Source of the DNA: an uncultured Erythrobacter sp.
GTDB lineage: Bacteria > Pseudomonadota > Alphaproteobacteria > Sphingomonadales > Sphingomonadaceae
Assembly: GCA_947503275.1 (NCBI GenBank)
Contig: CANNCZ010000001.1
Span: forward strand, 868,001-932,000
Reading direction: 5' to 3'
Length of the DNA: 64,000 bases
Within the stretch, counting starts at the first letter, position 1, and the number at the start of each line of letters is the position of its first letter. Positions 44,101 to 53,394 of this stretch are shown here, in pieces. The position numbers and the translations under genes are program-made. The notes under the pieces were generated by a model, which saw only the letters and a program-made list of their open reading frames with translations, did no database searches and was not told the DNA's origin.

Positions 44101-45210
44101 GTGGCGGCGACACGCGTGAGTGGCGGCTCAAATATCTCTGATTTTGATCCCTCACGCCCTGATTCACAGGCGCAGATTGCCGGTCTTCTATTTGCTCTGA
44201 TTTTGATCGACCAGAACGGACATATTGCCGAGGCCAATCATGCAGCCGAAAACCTGTTAGGTTGCAGTGCGAAGCGCTTGATTAGCAAACCATTACTAGA
44301 GGTGATCGGCCCGGTTGATCCGCGCGTCGAAGCGCGCCTTTCGGATTGCGATGCCGCGTTGGTAGCTCGCGATGTGGGCATCCACGCCGCGACAAGCGAA
44401 ACCCGCGTCAATTTGACCGTATCGCCTTTAGGGGGCTTTCCCGGATGGCGCGTGGTCACATTGTCGCAGATCGGGCACGAGGAATCGGGTAATGAGGAAG
44501 AATTGGCATCCTCATTGGGTGCTCCATCGATCCTAGCGCATGAGATAAAGAACCCCCTCGCTGCCATTCGCGGCGCAGGGCAATTGGCGGCGCGCAAGCT
44601 GCCCTTGAAAGACAAAAAGCTCGCCCGGATGATCACCGACGAGGTCGACCGGATCGCCCGGTTGATTGATCGCATGCAGCAATTGGGTTCGCGCAGCACG
44701 GAAGTCGCTGCCCCCTGCAACCCGCATGAGGCCATCCGCTCCGCCGTCGCAACCGTTCGCGCAGCAGGAGCGGGCGGCGTCACGATTATCGAAGAATTTG
44801 ATCCGTCATTGCCCCCGGTTCTCGCCAATCGCGACGCGCTCGAGCAAGTGCTCATCAACCTTGTTTCAAACGCTCGCGATGCTGCGGACGCCGGGGCGAG
44901 GGGAGAGATAACCGTACAAACGCGGTTCGTGAGCGGGCTCGCATTCAGCGCGATCCGATTGGGCCGCGCAGTTCGTCTTCCGATTGAGATCACCGTCAGT
45001 GATAATGGCCCTGGCATAGATCCCGCCATGCGTGAAAGGGTGTTCGAACCCTTTGTTTCGACGAAGAAATCGGGGCAGGGATTGGGTCTTGCGCTCGTTC
45101 GCAAACTGGTCCGCGACATGAACGGCTCGATTAGCCATGAACGCGACACACGCGCTGGCCTCACCCATTTTCGATTGCATTTGCCGATGGCAAAACCGGG
45201 CCAGGAATAG
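44101..45210 (+). CDS. ntrB: Nitrogen regulation sensor histidine kinase NtrB
   Basis: NtrB phosphorylates or dephosphorylates NtrC according to PII status. The 369-residue, soluble protein has a PAS domain (about residues 20-120), the phospho-acceptor histidine in ILAHEIKNPLAAIRG, and the ATPase motifs NLVSNARDA, VSDNGPGID and KSGQGLGLALV. No membrane segment is seen, as expected. The start is a GTG at 44101, two bases after dusB. It is followed by ntrC after 13 bases. Confidence 0.95.
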   Translation: MAATRVSGGSNISDFDPSRPDSQAQIAGLLFALILIDQNGHIAEANHAAENLLGCSAKRLISKPLLEVIGPVDPRVEARLSDCDAALVARDVGIHAATSETRVNLTVSPLGGFPGWRVVTLSQIGHEESGNEEELASSLGAPSILAHEIKNPLAAIRGAGQLAARKLPLKDKKLARMITDEVDRIARLIDRMQQLGSRSTEVAAPCNPHEAIRSAVATVRAAGAGGVTIIEEFDPSLPPVLANRDALEQVLINLVSNARDAADAGARGEITVQTRFVSGLAFSAIRLGRAVRLPIEITVSDNGPGIDPAMRERVFEPFVSTKKSGQGLGLALVRKLVRDMNGSISHERDTRAGLTHFRLHLPMAKPGQE

Positions 45211-45223
45211 GGACGCTTTAGTC

Positions 45224-46648
45224 ATGTCAGGCACACTCTTGCTGGTCGAAGACGACAGCGCCATCGCCACCGTCATCACCGCGGCTCTTGAAGATGAGGG
45301 CTTTGAAATCGCCCATTGTGCATCGATCCGTGAACGCAACAAGAAGCTCGACGAGGGCGCATTCGATGTGATGGTCACCGATGTCATGCTCGAAGATGGG
45401 GATGGCTTGGCGAGCCTCAATGCAGTGCGGGAAAGTGCTCCATTGATGCCCGTAATTGTCCTGTCGGCCCAAAACACCCTCGATACAGCCGTGCGCGCCA
45501 GCGATAGCGACGCGTTCGAGTACTTTCCAAAGCCCTTCGATCTGGATGAACTGGTCCGCGCTGTATGCCAAGCCGCAGGCAATCGCGAAGAGACACCTGA
45601 GCTGACCCCAATAAGCGATGGCGATGGGATGCCCATGGTCGGTCGGAGTCCGGCCATGCAGGGCGTATATCGCATGATCACGAGGGTTTTGCGCAATGAT
45701 CTGACTGTGCTTGTCACCGGAGAAAGCGGCACAGGCAAAGAGCTCGTGGCAGAGGCAATCCACCAATTGGGCAGCCGCCGCACCGGACCCTTTGTGGCTG
45801 TGAACACTGCAGCGATCCCCCAAGATCTGGTGGAAAGCGAGCTCTTCGGACACGAAAAGGGCGCGTTCACTGGTGCTGTTGCCCAGGCCATCGGCAAATT
45901 CGAACAAGCGAACGGTGGGACTCTGTTTCTTGATGAAATCGGCGACATGCCCTCTGAGGCGCAAACTCGGCTTTTGCGCGCTCTTCAATCGGGCAGCATT
46001 CGGCGGGTCGGTGGGCGTCAGGAAATCGCGGTGGACGTGCGCATCATAGCGGCGACCAACCGCGACCTTGCTCCGATGATAGAGGCTGGCGCGTTCCGTG
46101 AAGATCTATTCTACCGCCTCAACGTCGTGCCCATTGAATTACCTCCTTTGCGTGAACGGCGCGAAGATGTTGAGGTGCTCTCTCAGCACTTCCTTTCCCA
46201 GGCCGCCGAGGACGGACTACCTCGTCGCATGCTGACTCGTGAGGCGGTGGAGGCACTTGAGGCACGCAATTGGCGCGGCAATGTGCGTGAGCTGCGCAAT
46301 GTGATCTATCGCCTGGCGCTGATGTCGCGCGAAGATGCGATTGATGCGTCCAGCCTCCTCGACATTCTGGGTGAAGAACCAAGTTTTGCTGCCGATGCTG
46401 AAGACGACGGCAAAGGCGGGATTGGCGCCGCTCTCGATATTTGGTTGATGCGGGAAGAGCCTGCCTCCGGGACGGTCTATGCGAGCGCTCTTGCCGCGTT
46501 TGAAAAGCCGCTGATTGAGCACGCTTTGGGTCAAACCAACGGCAACCAACTGCGTGCAGCCAAGCTCCTTGGGATCAATCGCAACACTTTGCGCAAACGC
46601 ATAACTGAGCTGAGAATTGAGCCTGATCGCTTCGCTAGACCGGTCTGA
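45224..46648 (+). CDS. ntrC: Nitrogen regulation response regulator NtrC
   Basis: NtrC activates sigma-54 promoters of nitrogen-scavenging genes. The 474-residue protein has a receiver domain (about 1-120, phosphorylated Asp in VTDVMLEDGDG), an AAA+ domain (GESGTGKE Walker A, intact GAFTGA loop, TLFLDEIGD Walker B, RNWRGNVRELRN) and a C-terminal Fis-type helix-turn-helix (QLRAAKLLGINRNTLRKRI). I chose the ATG at 45224; a frame start at 45137 would overlap ntrB. Unlike the NtrX below, it has everything needed for sigma-54 activation. Confidence 0.95.
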   Translation: MSGTLLLVEDDSAIATVITAALEDEGFEIAHCASIRERNKKLDEGAFDVMVTDVMLEDGDGLASLNAVRESAPLMPVIVLSAQNTLDTAVRASDSDAFEYFPKPFDLDELVRAVCQAAGNREETPELTPISDGDGMPMVGRSPAMQGVYRMITRVLRNDLTVLVTGESGTGKELVAEAIHQLGSRRTGPFVAVNTAAIPQDLVESELFGHEKGAFTGAVAQAIGKFEQANGGTLFLDEIGDMPSEAQTRLLRALQSGSIRRVGGRQEIAVDVRIIAATNRDLAPMIEAGAFREDLFYRLNVVPIELPPLRERREDVEVLSQHFLSQAAEDGLPRRMLTREAVEALEARNWRGNVRELRNVIYRLALMSREDAIDASSLLDILGEEPSFAADAEDDGKGGIGAALDIWLMREEPASGTVYASALAAFEKPLIEHALGQTNGNQLRAAKLLGINRNTLRKRITELRIEPDRFARPV

Positions 46649-46718
46649 CGCAGGGTTGCGGCTAAAATACCACTTTTCCCTTGCAACAATGCCACACTAG
46701 CGTTGTAAGTTCGCAACG

Positions 46719-49025
46719 ATGGAAGGTGCTCCTGCAAACACAGTCAATCAATCGTCCGCTGAACCAGCGGTCGATGCTGTGCATGCTAAAGCCCAAAAAC
46801 AAGACCGGAACCTTCCGCGCCACTCGCCGCGCTGGTGGCGGCAATTTATCGTCGCCTCGCGTCGGGCCAATATCTTTGGCTGGATCGAATTTCTCGCAGT
46901 GATCGCGCTGTTGGCGGCATTCGTCGCCAGCTACATGACCTATTCCGAGGCGCCCAAAACTGGGGAAGTCCTACCCACACTACAGGCCTCATTATTGCTC
47001 GTCGCAGTGCTTGTCCCGGCGATGGCGATCCTCGTCCTTATCGGCAGACGCATGGCTTTGAGTCGCGCAGCTGGCAGCACCGCACGGTTGCACGTTCGGC
47101 TCGTATTCTTCTTCTCTATGGTCGCCGCTATCCCAACTCTATTAGTCGCAGGCTTTGCCGCTTTCCTGTTCCAGACCGGCGTCGATTTCTGGTTCTCGGA
47201 TGAATCGCGCGGATTGATGGAGAATGCCAACGAGTTAGCTCAGAGTTACTATGATGAGAACCAGCGCCAGGTCGAACAGGAAACAATCACCATGGCGAGC
47301 GATATGCGCGATATTCTCCAGCGTGTTTCAATCGTAGATGACGACTTTCTTGATATTTATCTTTACCAACTTCAGGCGCGCGAGATCACTGAGAGCGTCA
47401 TTCTTCAAAGGGTAGAAGACGGCACATTGCGCACGGCCGTCGCTCTCAACCTGAGTGAGGGCAATGATCCAATCTTGTTCAGCCAAAGCGCGCTTCAGCG
47501 TCTCGATGATGGAGAGCTATTTGTAGTCAAGGCCAGCTCCGATCGTATTGCCGGGATTGCTCCAATTGATCGGGACGCTGGGATCTACCTCTACAACGCG
47601 CGGACCACTGAAGAATCGATGTTCGACCAGTGGGAGAGCGCGCAGGCAATCTCCACCGCTTATGAAACGCTGACGAGCGAGGCGCGCAGTTTGCAATTGC
47701 GGTTCAATATAGCCCTTGTTGCGATGAGCTTATTGCTTGTCGGCATCGCTGTTTGGTTTGCGCTGAGATTTGCAGACCGCCAAGTGGAACCACTCACCGA
47801 TCTTGTCGGGGCCGCGCGCAAAGTGGGGCAGGGGAACTTTGCCCTTCGCGTCGAAGGGCGCACGGGGGCGGATGAGATTGGCCTGCTGAACCGCGCGTTC
47901 AATCGCATGACCGCGCAGCTCGAAAAGCAAACTGATGCCTTGGTGAGCGCCAACCGCCAGATTGATGATCGACGCGCCTTTATGGAAGCGGTGCTGGAAT
48001 CGGTGACCGCCGGAGTTATCTCCGTCGATCAGGAAAGCCGCGTGCTGTTGATGAACAGCTCTGCGCAGACCTTGCTGGGCGGCGAGGAAGCGCTAACCGG
48101 ACAATCGCTCGACACGCTATCGCCGGAAATCTGCGCTATGTTGAGCGAGGGTACGGAGCGCGCGATTGTAACCCACGCAACCGGCGGAGAACTGCTGACA
48201 CTAGCGGTTAAGGTCGCCCCGGGCAGCAGCGGTTACGTGATCACCTTTGAAGACATCACAAGGCAGCTGATTGATCAGCGTCAGGCAGCGTGGTCAGATG
48301 TCGCACGTAGGATCGCGCATGAGATAAAAAATCCGCTCACGCCCATCCAGCTTGCGACAGAGCGACTTAAGCGGCGCTATCGTAAACAGGTCGCGGATGA
48401 AGACGGCGAGCTCTTTGATGAACTGACGAGCACCATCGTTCGTCAGGTGGGTGACTTACGCAAAATGGTCGATGAATTTTCGTCCTTTGCCCGCCTGCCA
48501 AAACCAGTGTTCCGCAGCGAAGATGCGCTCGACCTGGTTCGTCAGGCGGTGTTCCTGCAAGAGGTTGCGCATCCCGGTATTGCGTTTGGCGTGTCGACCG
48601 ATGGTCTAAAGGAACGCCATATCCAATGCGATCGGCATCAGCTTGGCCAAGCTATGACGAATGTGCTCAAAAATGCTGTCGAAGCAGTCGAAGCGCAGGC
48701 TGCCGAAACGGACGACGATTACCCAGGCCGGATCGGTGTCACTATGGAGGATCACGGCGAACGGATCGCGATCATCGTCGAGGATAACGGCATCGGCCTT
48801 CCCGCCGACCGTGATCGCATCGTCGAACCCTATGTCACCACCCGTGAAAAGGGCACCGGCCTCGGCCTCGCTATCGTCAACAAGATCGTTGATGAGCATG
48901 GCGGCGATATGAGCTTTTCTAGCATTCAACCTGACGCCGACAGCGATGCAGAGCCAACAGGCACCCGAGTAACCCTTCGCTTCGCCCGTGCGCCGCAGTT
49001 AACCGAAGGCGAGGGCACTTTGTGA
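46719..49025 (+). CDS. ntrY: Membrane histidine kinase NtrY
   Basis: NtrY is the sensor partner of NtrX. The 768-residue protein has three to four membrane segments in the first 350 residues (near 49-69, 82-105, 125-150 and 330-352) enclosing a periplasmic sensing part. A HAMP domain follows (about 353-405, DRQVEPLTDLVGAARKVGQG), then a PAS domain, the kinase core with RRIAHEIKNPLTPIQLATERLKRRY, and the ATPase lid EDNGIGLPADRDRIVEPY with EKGTGLGLAIV. It is separated from ntrC by 70 bases and from ntrX by 57. Confidence 0.94.
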   Translation: MEGAPANTVNQSSAEPAVDAVHAKAQKQDRNLPRHSPRWWRQFIVASRRANIFGWIEFLAVIALLAAFVASYMTYSEAPKTGEVLPTLQASLLLVAVLVPAMAILVLIGRRMALSRAAGSTARLHVRLVFFFSMVAAIPTLLVAGFAAFLFQTGVDFWFSDESRGLMENANELAQSYYDENQRQVEQETITMASDMRDILQRVSIVDDDFLDIYLYQLQAREITESVILQRVEDGTLRTAVALNLSEGNDPILFSQSALQRLDDGELFVVKASSDRIAGIAPIDRDAGIYLYNARTTEESMFDQWESAQAISTAYETLTSEARSLQLRFNIALVAMSLLLVGIAVWFALRFADRQVEPLTDLVGAARKVGQGNFALRVEGRTGADEIGLLNRAFNRMTAQLEKQTDALVSANRQIDDRRAFMEAVLESVTAGVISVDQESRVLLMNSSAQTLLGGEEALTGQSLDTLSPEICAMLSEGTERAIVTHATGGELLTLAVKVAPGSSGYVITFEDITRQLIDQRQAAWSDVARRIAHEIKNPLTPIQLATERLKRRYRKQVADEDGELFDELTSTIVRQVGDLRKMVDEFSSFARLPKPVFRSEDALDLVRQAVFLQEVAHPGIAFGVSTDGLKERHIQCDRHQLGQAMTNVLKNAVEAVEAQAAETDDDYPGRIGVTMEDHGERIAIIVEDNGIGLPADRDRIVEPYVTTREKGTGLGLAIVNKIVDEHGGDMSFSSIQPDADSDAEPTGTRVTLRFARAPQLTEGEGTL

Positions 49026-49082
49026 TGCCAATCGCCATCCCCCGCAAAACCCCCGAACAATACCCCCCTCAAGGAGAAGCGC

Positions 49083-50471
49083 ATGTCGCTTGAAATCCTG
49101 GTTGTCGATGATGAACGTGACATCCGCGAATTAGTTGCCGGAGTGCTGGGCGATGAAGGCTATGAATGCCGCACCGCTGCAGACAGCACCAGCGCGCTTG
49201 CCGCAATAGACGAACGCAGACCGAGCCTCGTGCTGCTTGATGTGTGGCTGCATGGCAGCGAGATGGATGGCTTGGAAACGCTTGATGCAATCAAAACGCG
49301 TGAACCGGATCTACCTGTCATCATCTTTTCCGGGCATGGCAATATCGATACCGCCGTTTCCGCCGTTGGGCGGGGCGCGATGGACTTTATCGAAAAGCCA
49401 TTCGAAGCCGAACGCCTGTTGCTTCTAGTAGAACGTGCGACTGAGACTGAGCGCCTGCGCCGTGAAAACACCAATTTGCGGGATTCAAGTTGGGGCGGCA
49501 CTGATTTCACCGGTAATTCGGCGGCGATCAACACTGTACGCGCGACATTGAAACGCGTGGCCAACACCGGCAGTCGTGTCCTCATTTCGGGACCGGCCGG
49601 TGCTGGTAAAGAGGTTGCTGCGCGCATGCTGCACGCTTGGAGCAACCGGTCGGACAGCGCATTTGTACTCGTCAATTCTGCGCGCATTACGCCGGAACGG
49701 TTTGAGCAGGAACTGTTTGGCGAAGAGGATGATGGCAAACAGGTCCGGCCCGGACTTTTGGAGATGGCCGATGGGGGTACTCTCTATCTCGATGAAGTCG
49801 CTGACATGCCATTGTCGACACAAGCACGCATTCTGCGCGTTTTGACGGAACAGAGCTTTGTTCGGGTTGGTGGCACGCGCCAGATCGGTGTCGATGTGCG
49901 CGTTGTGTCTTCAACCACCCGCGACCTTGCGGTTGAGATGGAGGAGAAACGGTTCCGCGAAGACCTGTTTTACCGCCTTAACGTCGTGCCGGTTGCAATC
50001 CCTTCATTGGCCGCACGCCGCGACGATATCCCGGCGCTGGCTGAGCACTTTTTCACCCGCTATTCGACCGATCAAGGGATTCCGCCGCCGCAAATATCCG
50101 AAGAGGCGATGGCCGCTTTGCAAGCCTATGATTGGCCCGGCAATGTCCGCCAATTGCGCAACGTAGTGGAACGGACCATCATCATGACCTCGCGCGAGCG
50201 GCTGACCGTGGTCGAGACCGACATGCTGCCAGCAGAGATCACCGGCGGGCGTCTAGCCGCGTCGGGGCAGGGGTTTTCGGCCATGATGGGCGTTCCTTTG
50301 CGGGAGGCGCGGGAAAGCTTTGAGCGTGAATATCTCACCATTCAGATCAGGCGCTTTTCGGGCAATATCTCAAAAACCGCGACCTTTATTGGGATGGAGC
50401 GGTCTGCGCTGCACCGAAAGCTAAAACTGCTCGGTATGGCGGATCGCAAGGATGCTGACCGCAAAGAGTAA
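49083..50471 (+). CDS. ntrX: Response regulator NtrX (lacks the GAFTGA loop)
   Basis: The 462-residue protein has a receiver (about 1-120, Asp in VLLDVWLHGSEMDG, the Lys in DFIEKPF), an AAA+ domain with Walker A GPAGAGKE and Walker B TLYLDEVAD, and a C-terminal helix-turn-helix (NISKTATFIGMERSALHRKL). Where NtrC has GAFTGA, this sequence reads FGEEDDGKQVRPGLLE, so contact with sigma-54 is not expected. It probably acts as a sigma-70-type activator or repressor, as reported for some alphaproteobacterial NtrX. A strong AAGGAGAAG ribosome site precedes the ATG. Confidence 0.94.
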   Translation: MSLEILVVDDERDIRELVAGVLGDEGYECRTAADSTSALAAIDERRPSLVLLDVWLHGSEMDGLETLDAIKTREPDLPVIIFSGHGNIDTAVSAVGRGAMDFIEKPFEAERLLLLVERATETERLRRENTNLRDSSWGGTDFTGNSAAINTVRATLKRVANTGSRVLISGPAGAGKEVAARMLHAWSNRSDSAFVLVNSARITPERFEQELFGEEDDGKQVRPGLLEMADGGTLYLDEVADMPLSTQARILRVLTEQSFVRVGGTRQIGVDVRVVSSTTRDLAVEMEEKRFREDLFYRLNVVPVAIPSLAARRDDIPALAEHFFTRYSTDQGIPPPQISEEAMAALQAYDWPGNVRQLRNVVERTIIMTSRERLTVVETDMLPAEITGGRLAASGQGFSAMMGVPLREARESFEREYLTIQIRRFSGNISKTATFIGMERSALHRKLKLLGMADRKDADRKE

Positions 50472-50621
50472 TCTTCGTGTGCCACGCAGATTTGGACAAC
50501 TAACTGCAAAGACAAACGTTGCAGGCGGGCCCTGCAACCGTCATGATGGCGTTGAGCGGCTCCGGTGGGTGCCGTGATAATGCGGACCGTAAAGACGGCC
50601 GCCAAAAATAGGAGCATGAAT

Positions 50622-51233
50622 ATGTCCAGCGGGAGAACTCTCACTCCTCGCCCCAGATCAACGGCCAGCGAAAGCGAAACCAACGATCCAGCCCCGCGTC
50701 AAGGCGAAGGCGGCACCAAACAAGGCAATCTGCAAGACGCCTTTCTCAACCTTTTGCGCAAGAACAAGACCCCGGTCACGATGTTCCTTGTCAAAGGTGT
50801 AAAGCTACAAGGCATCGTCACATGGTTCGACAATTTCTCGATCCTGTTGCGGCGCGATGGTCAGTCGCAGCTGGTCTATAAGCACGCAATCTCCACAATC
50901 ATGCCCGGCGGGCCGGTTGATGCCGAACAATTCAGCAATCGCGGCGGCACTCGCAAACAGCGTCTTTTGCAGGACGTGTTTCTGAGCCGCGTCAGTGATG
51001 CCGGTGTTCAGGTGACCATGTTCCTTGTGAATGGAGTTATGCTTCAGGGGCGCATTGCTGCCTACGATCTTTTCTGCATGTTGCTGGAGCGCGATGGCGC
51101 TGTGCAACTCGCTTACAAACACGCAGTATCGACCATTCAACCTGCTAGCCCCGTCAGTCTTTCCGATGATGAAGACGAGGATGATGGGGCAGACGATCCC
51201 GAAATCCTTGATGATGCTGGGACCGACTACTGA
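50622..51233 (+). CDS. hfq: RNA chaperone Hfq with two tandem Sm domains
   Basis: Hfq pairs small RNAs with mRNAs as a hexameric ring. This 203-residue protein is twice the usual length and contains two complete Hfq domains: residues 36-95 ([12 protein letters not shown] ... [10 protein letters not shown]) and 115-174 ([12 protein letters not shown] ... [10 protein letters not shown]), with a basic/glycine linker between, a disordered head, and an acidic tail (about 182-202). Domain 1 keeps the basic rim (RKNK at 46-49); in domain 2 it is SDAG (125-128). Repeat 2 also has Met140 where repeat 1 has Lys61. I chose the ATG at 50622, seven bases after AGGAG. The hflX gene follows. Confidence 0.94.
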   Translation: MSSGRTLTPRPRSTASESETNDPAPRQGEGGTKQGNLQDAFLNLLRKNKTPVTMFLVKGVKLQGIVTWFDNFSILLRRDGQSQLVYKHAISTIMPGGPVDAEQFSNRGGTRKQRLLQDVFLSRVSDAGVQVTMFLVNGVMLQGRIAAYDLFCMLLERDGAVQLAYKHAVSTIQPASPVSLSDDEDEDDGADDPEILDDAGTDY

Positions 51234-51250
51234 GTTTCGATGATGACCTA

Positions 51251-52549
51251 ATGGACGAAGTGACCCGCGGTGCGCGGGCGCTGGTGCTGTGCCCGGATAT
51301 CAGGCGCTTCTCCTACGATCTGGATGCGGCCGAACGTCTGGCGGAGGCGGAGGGGCTCGCGCTGGCCATTGGTGTGGTGATTGAACACACTGCCATCATG
51401 CCCATCCGCCAAATGCAACCGAACACTTTGTTTGGATCCGGGCAGGTTGAGAATATCGCAGTTTGGTGTGAGCAATATGAGTGCGAACTCGTGATTGTTG
51501 ATGGCGCTCTATCGCCGATCCAGCAGCGCAATCTGGAAGACAAGCTGAAGCGTAAGGTCATCGACCGGACCGGGCTGATCCTCGAGATTTTTGGTGAGCG
51601 CGCGGCGACGGCTGAAGGGCGTTTGCAGGTCGAACTGGCGCATCTGGACTATCAACAGAGCCGGTTGGTGCGCAGCTGGACCCACTTGGAACGTCAACGA
51701 GGGGGCTTCGGTTTCTTGGGCGGTCCGGGCGAAACGCAGATTGAGGCCGACCGTCGGATGATCCGCCAACGGATGAGCAGACTGCGCCGCGAGCTGGAAC
51801 AAGTGCGCAAAACGCGCGCTTTGCATCGGGATCGGAGGGGTAGGGCACCTTGGCCCGTTATCGCTTTGGTTGGATACACCAATGCAGGCAAATCAACGCT
51901 TTTCAACCGTCTGACAGGCGCGGAAGTTATGGCCGAAGATTTGCTCTTCGCAACGCTAGATCCAACCATGCGTGCGATCAGCCTGCCGGGTGTTGAAAAA
52001 GCCATTTTGTCAGACACTGTGGGTTTCATTTCGGATTTGCCGACACAGTTGGTCGCGGCATTCCGTGCGACTTTGGAAGAGGTCACCGGGGCGGACATAA
52101 TCTGCCACGTTCGCGATATGGCAAACCCGGCCCATGCTGCGCAAAAGAAACAAGTGATGGAGGTCCTTGCTGACCTCGAAGTGGTAGACCGTGAAACCGG
52201 CGTCGGTGACATCCCGATCCTTGAGGTTTGGAACAAGGCCGATTTGCTTGATGAAGCGCGTCTGGACGAGTTGCGCGAGGCCGCCGAAGGGCACGAAGCG
52301 GTTCTGTTATCAGCGGTTAGCGGCGCGGGAATGGACGATTTCTCAGACGTAATCGCCGATATGCTGACCTCCAAAGCCAAAGAGGTAACGGTTACGATCC
52401 CAGCTTCCGATGGGCGTCGGATCGCATGGTTGCACGCGCATGGTGATGTGTTGGACGATGCCGAAGCGGGCGAGGGGGCAGACGGGCCTCTCCGGCGACT
52501 GACGGTGCGATTGAACCCTAAGGAACTGGGGCAATATTCCAGTCTATAG
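51251..52549 (+). CDS. hflX: GTPase HflX
   Basis: HflX is a ribosome-splitting and rescue GTPase. The 432-residue protein has an N-terminal glycine-rich domain (TLFGSGQVENI), HLDYQQSRLVRSWTHLERQRGGFGFLGGPGETQIE, and the G domain with GYTNAGKSTLFNRL, DPTMRAISLPG, DTVGFISDLP and NKAD. The listed ATG at 51251 has no ribosome site. The frame is open to a CTG at 51230 that overlaps the hfq stop (CTGA) and would add SFDDDL before the ATG-encoded Met; it may be the true start. It is convergent with mazG eight bases away. Confidence 0.93.
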   Translation: MDEVTRGARALVLCPDIRRFSYDLDAAERLAEAEGLALAIGVVIEHTAIMPIRQMQPNTLFGSGQVENIAVWCEQYECELVIVDGALSPIQQRNLEDKLKRKVIDRTGLILEIFGERAATAEGRLQVELAHLDYQQSRLVRSWTHLERQRGGFGFLGGPGETQIEADRRMIRQRMSRLRRELEQVRKTRALHRDRRGRAPWPVIALVGYTNAGKSTLFNRLTGAEVMAEDLLFATLDPTMRAISLPGVEKAILSDTVGFISDLPTQLVAAFRATLEEVTGADIICHVRDMANPAHAAQKKQVMEVLADLEVVDRETGVGDIPILEVWNKADLLDEARLDELREAAEGHEAVLLSAVSGAGMDDFSDVIADMLTSKAKEVTVTIPASDGRRIAWLHAHGDVLDDAEAGEGADGPLRRLTVRLNPKELGQYSSL

Positions 52550-52557
52550 CGCTTTAA

Positions 52558-53337
52558 CTATTGCGTTTTCTCTAGTCTTTTGACCGCTTGCCAATAGCGT
52601 TCCTGTTCATCGAGGGATAGGTCCGAGAACAAACGTCCATCCTCTTTTGCCAACCGTTCCATCTCTCGAAACCGGCGCTCAAACTTGCTGTTTGATGCTT
52701 TGAGTGCTTGCTCCGCATCAATCCCATAACGCCGAACGATGTTCACTGCCACGAACAGCACATCGCCAGCTTCAACTAGTCGCTCCTCATCACTGGCGCT
52801 GTCGAGTTCTTCGAGTTCTTCCGCGAGTTTATCCTTGGGACCTTTGAGATCATCCCATTCGAAACCCACACGCGCGGCGCGCTTCTGGAGTTTTTCGGAA
52901 CGCATCAATGCCGGTAAAGCATTTGCCACGCCGTCCATGGCGCTGTCGGAGCCTGAATTCTCGCGTTCAGCGGCTTTCAAGTCTTCCCAACGCTTGCCGT
53001 CCATTATGCCGGTTTCATCGCCGAAGATATGTGGGTGGCGCGCTTCCATCTTGTCGCTAATGGCTCGCGCGACGTCTTCGAATGCGAAATCGCCAGCTTC
53101 TTCGGCCATGCGTGAATGAAACACGACCTGAAGCAGCAAGTCACCGAGTTCTGATCGAAGTTCGGCCATATCTTTGCGCTCAATGGCGTCAGCAACTTCG
53201 TAGGCCTCTTCGATTGTGTAAGGTGCGATGGTGTCAAAGTTCTGCGCGACATCCCATTCACAGCCATGCTCAGGATCACGCAAACGCGCCATAATTTTAA
53301 GGAGGCGAGTGATTTGAGGCTTGGTTGATAGGCTCAT
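52558..53337 (-). CDS. mazG: Nucleoside triphosphate pyrophosphohydrolase MazG
   Basis: MazG removes pyrophosphate from NTPs, cleaning nucleotide pools and tempering stress signals. The 259-residue protein has two MazG domains: the first with CEWDVAQNFDTIAPYTIEEAYEVADAIE and EELGDLLLQVVFHSRMAEE-like motif, the second with KDKLAEELEELDSASDEERLVEAGDVLFVAVNIVRRYG. The E-E-x-x-E...E-x-x-D metal pattern is intact. An AT-only palindrome lies just upstream in the gap to the small membrane gene. Confidence 0.94.
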   Translation of the reverse strand: MSLSTKPQITRLLKIMARLRDPEHGCEWDVAQNFDTIAPYTIEEAYEVADAIERKDMAELRSELGDLLLQVVFHSRMAEEAGDFAFEDVARAISDKMEARHPHIFGDETGIMDGKRWEDLKAAERENSGSDSAMDGVANALPALMRSEKLQKRAARVGFEWDDLKGPKDKLAEELEELDSASDEERLVEAGDVLFVAVNIVRRYGIDAEQALKASNSKFERRFREMERLAKEDGRLFSDLSLDEQERYWQAVKRLEKTQ

Positions 53338-53349
53338 AATACCAGATTG

Positions 53350-53363
53350 ATAATATATATTAT
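53350..53363. promoter_or_regulatory. 14-base AT palindrome upstream of mazG
   Basis: ATAATATATATTAT is a perfect palindrome, entirely A and T in a GC-rich genome, only 12 bases before the mazG ATG. It could contain a -10 element or be an operator site; with the mazG start so close it might also affect translation initiation. No assignment is firm. Confidence 0.35.
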
Positions 53364-53394
53364 GTTAAATTGGTGATGGTGGTGTGAACGGCGG

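Noticed and set aside
44238..45164. 308-codon frame opposite ntrB
   Set aside because: Antisense shadow of a strongly identified histidine kinase; composition is Ser/Arg-rich as expected of a shadow.
44866..45948. 360-codon frame opposite ntrB and ntrC
   Set aside because: Crosses the boundary of two real genes on the other strand and shows no recognisable domain.
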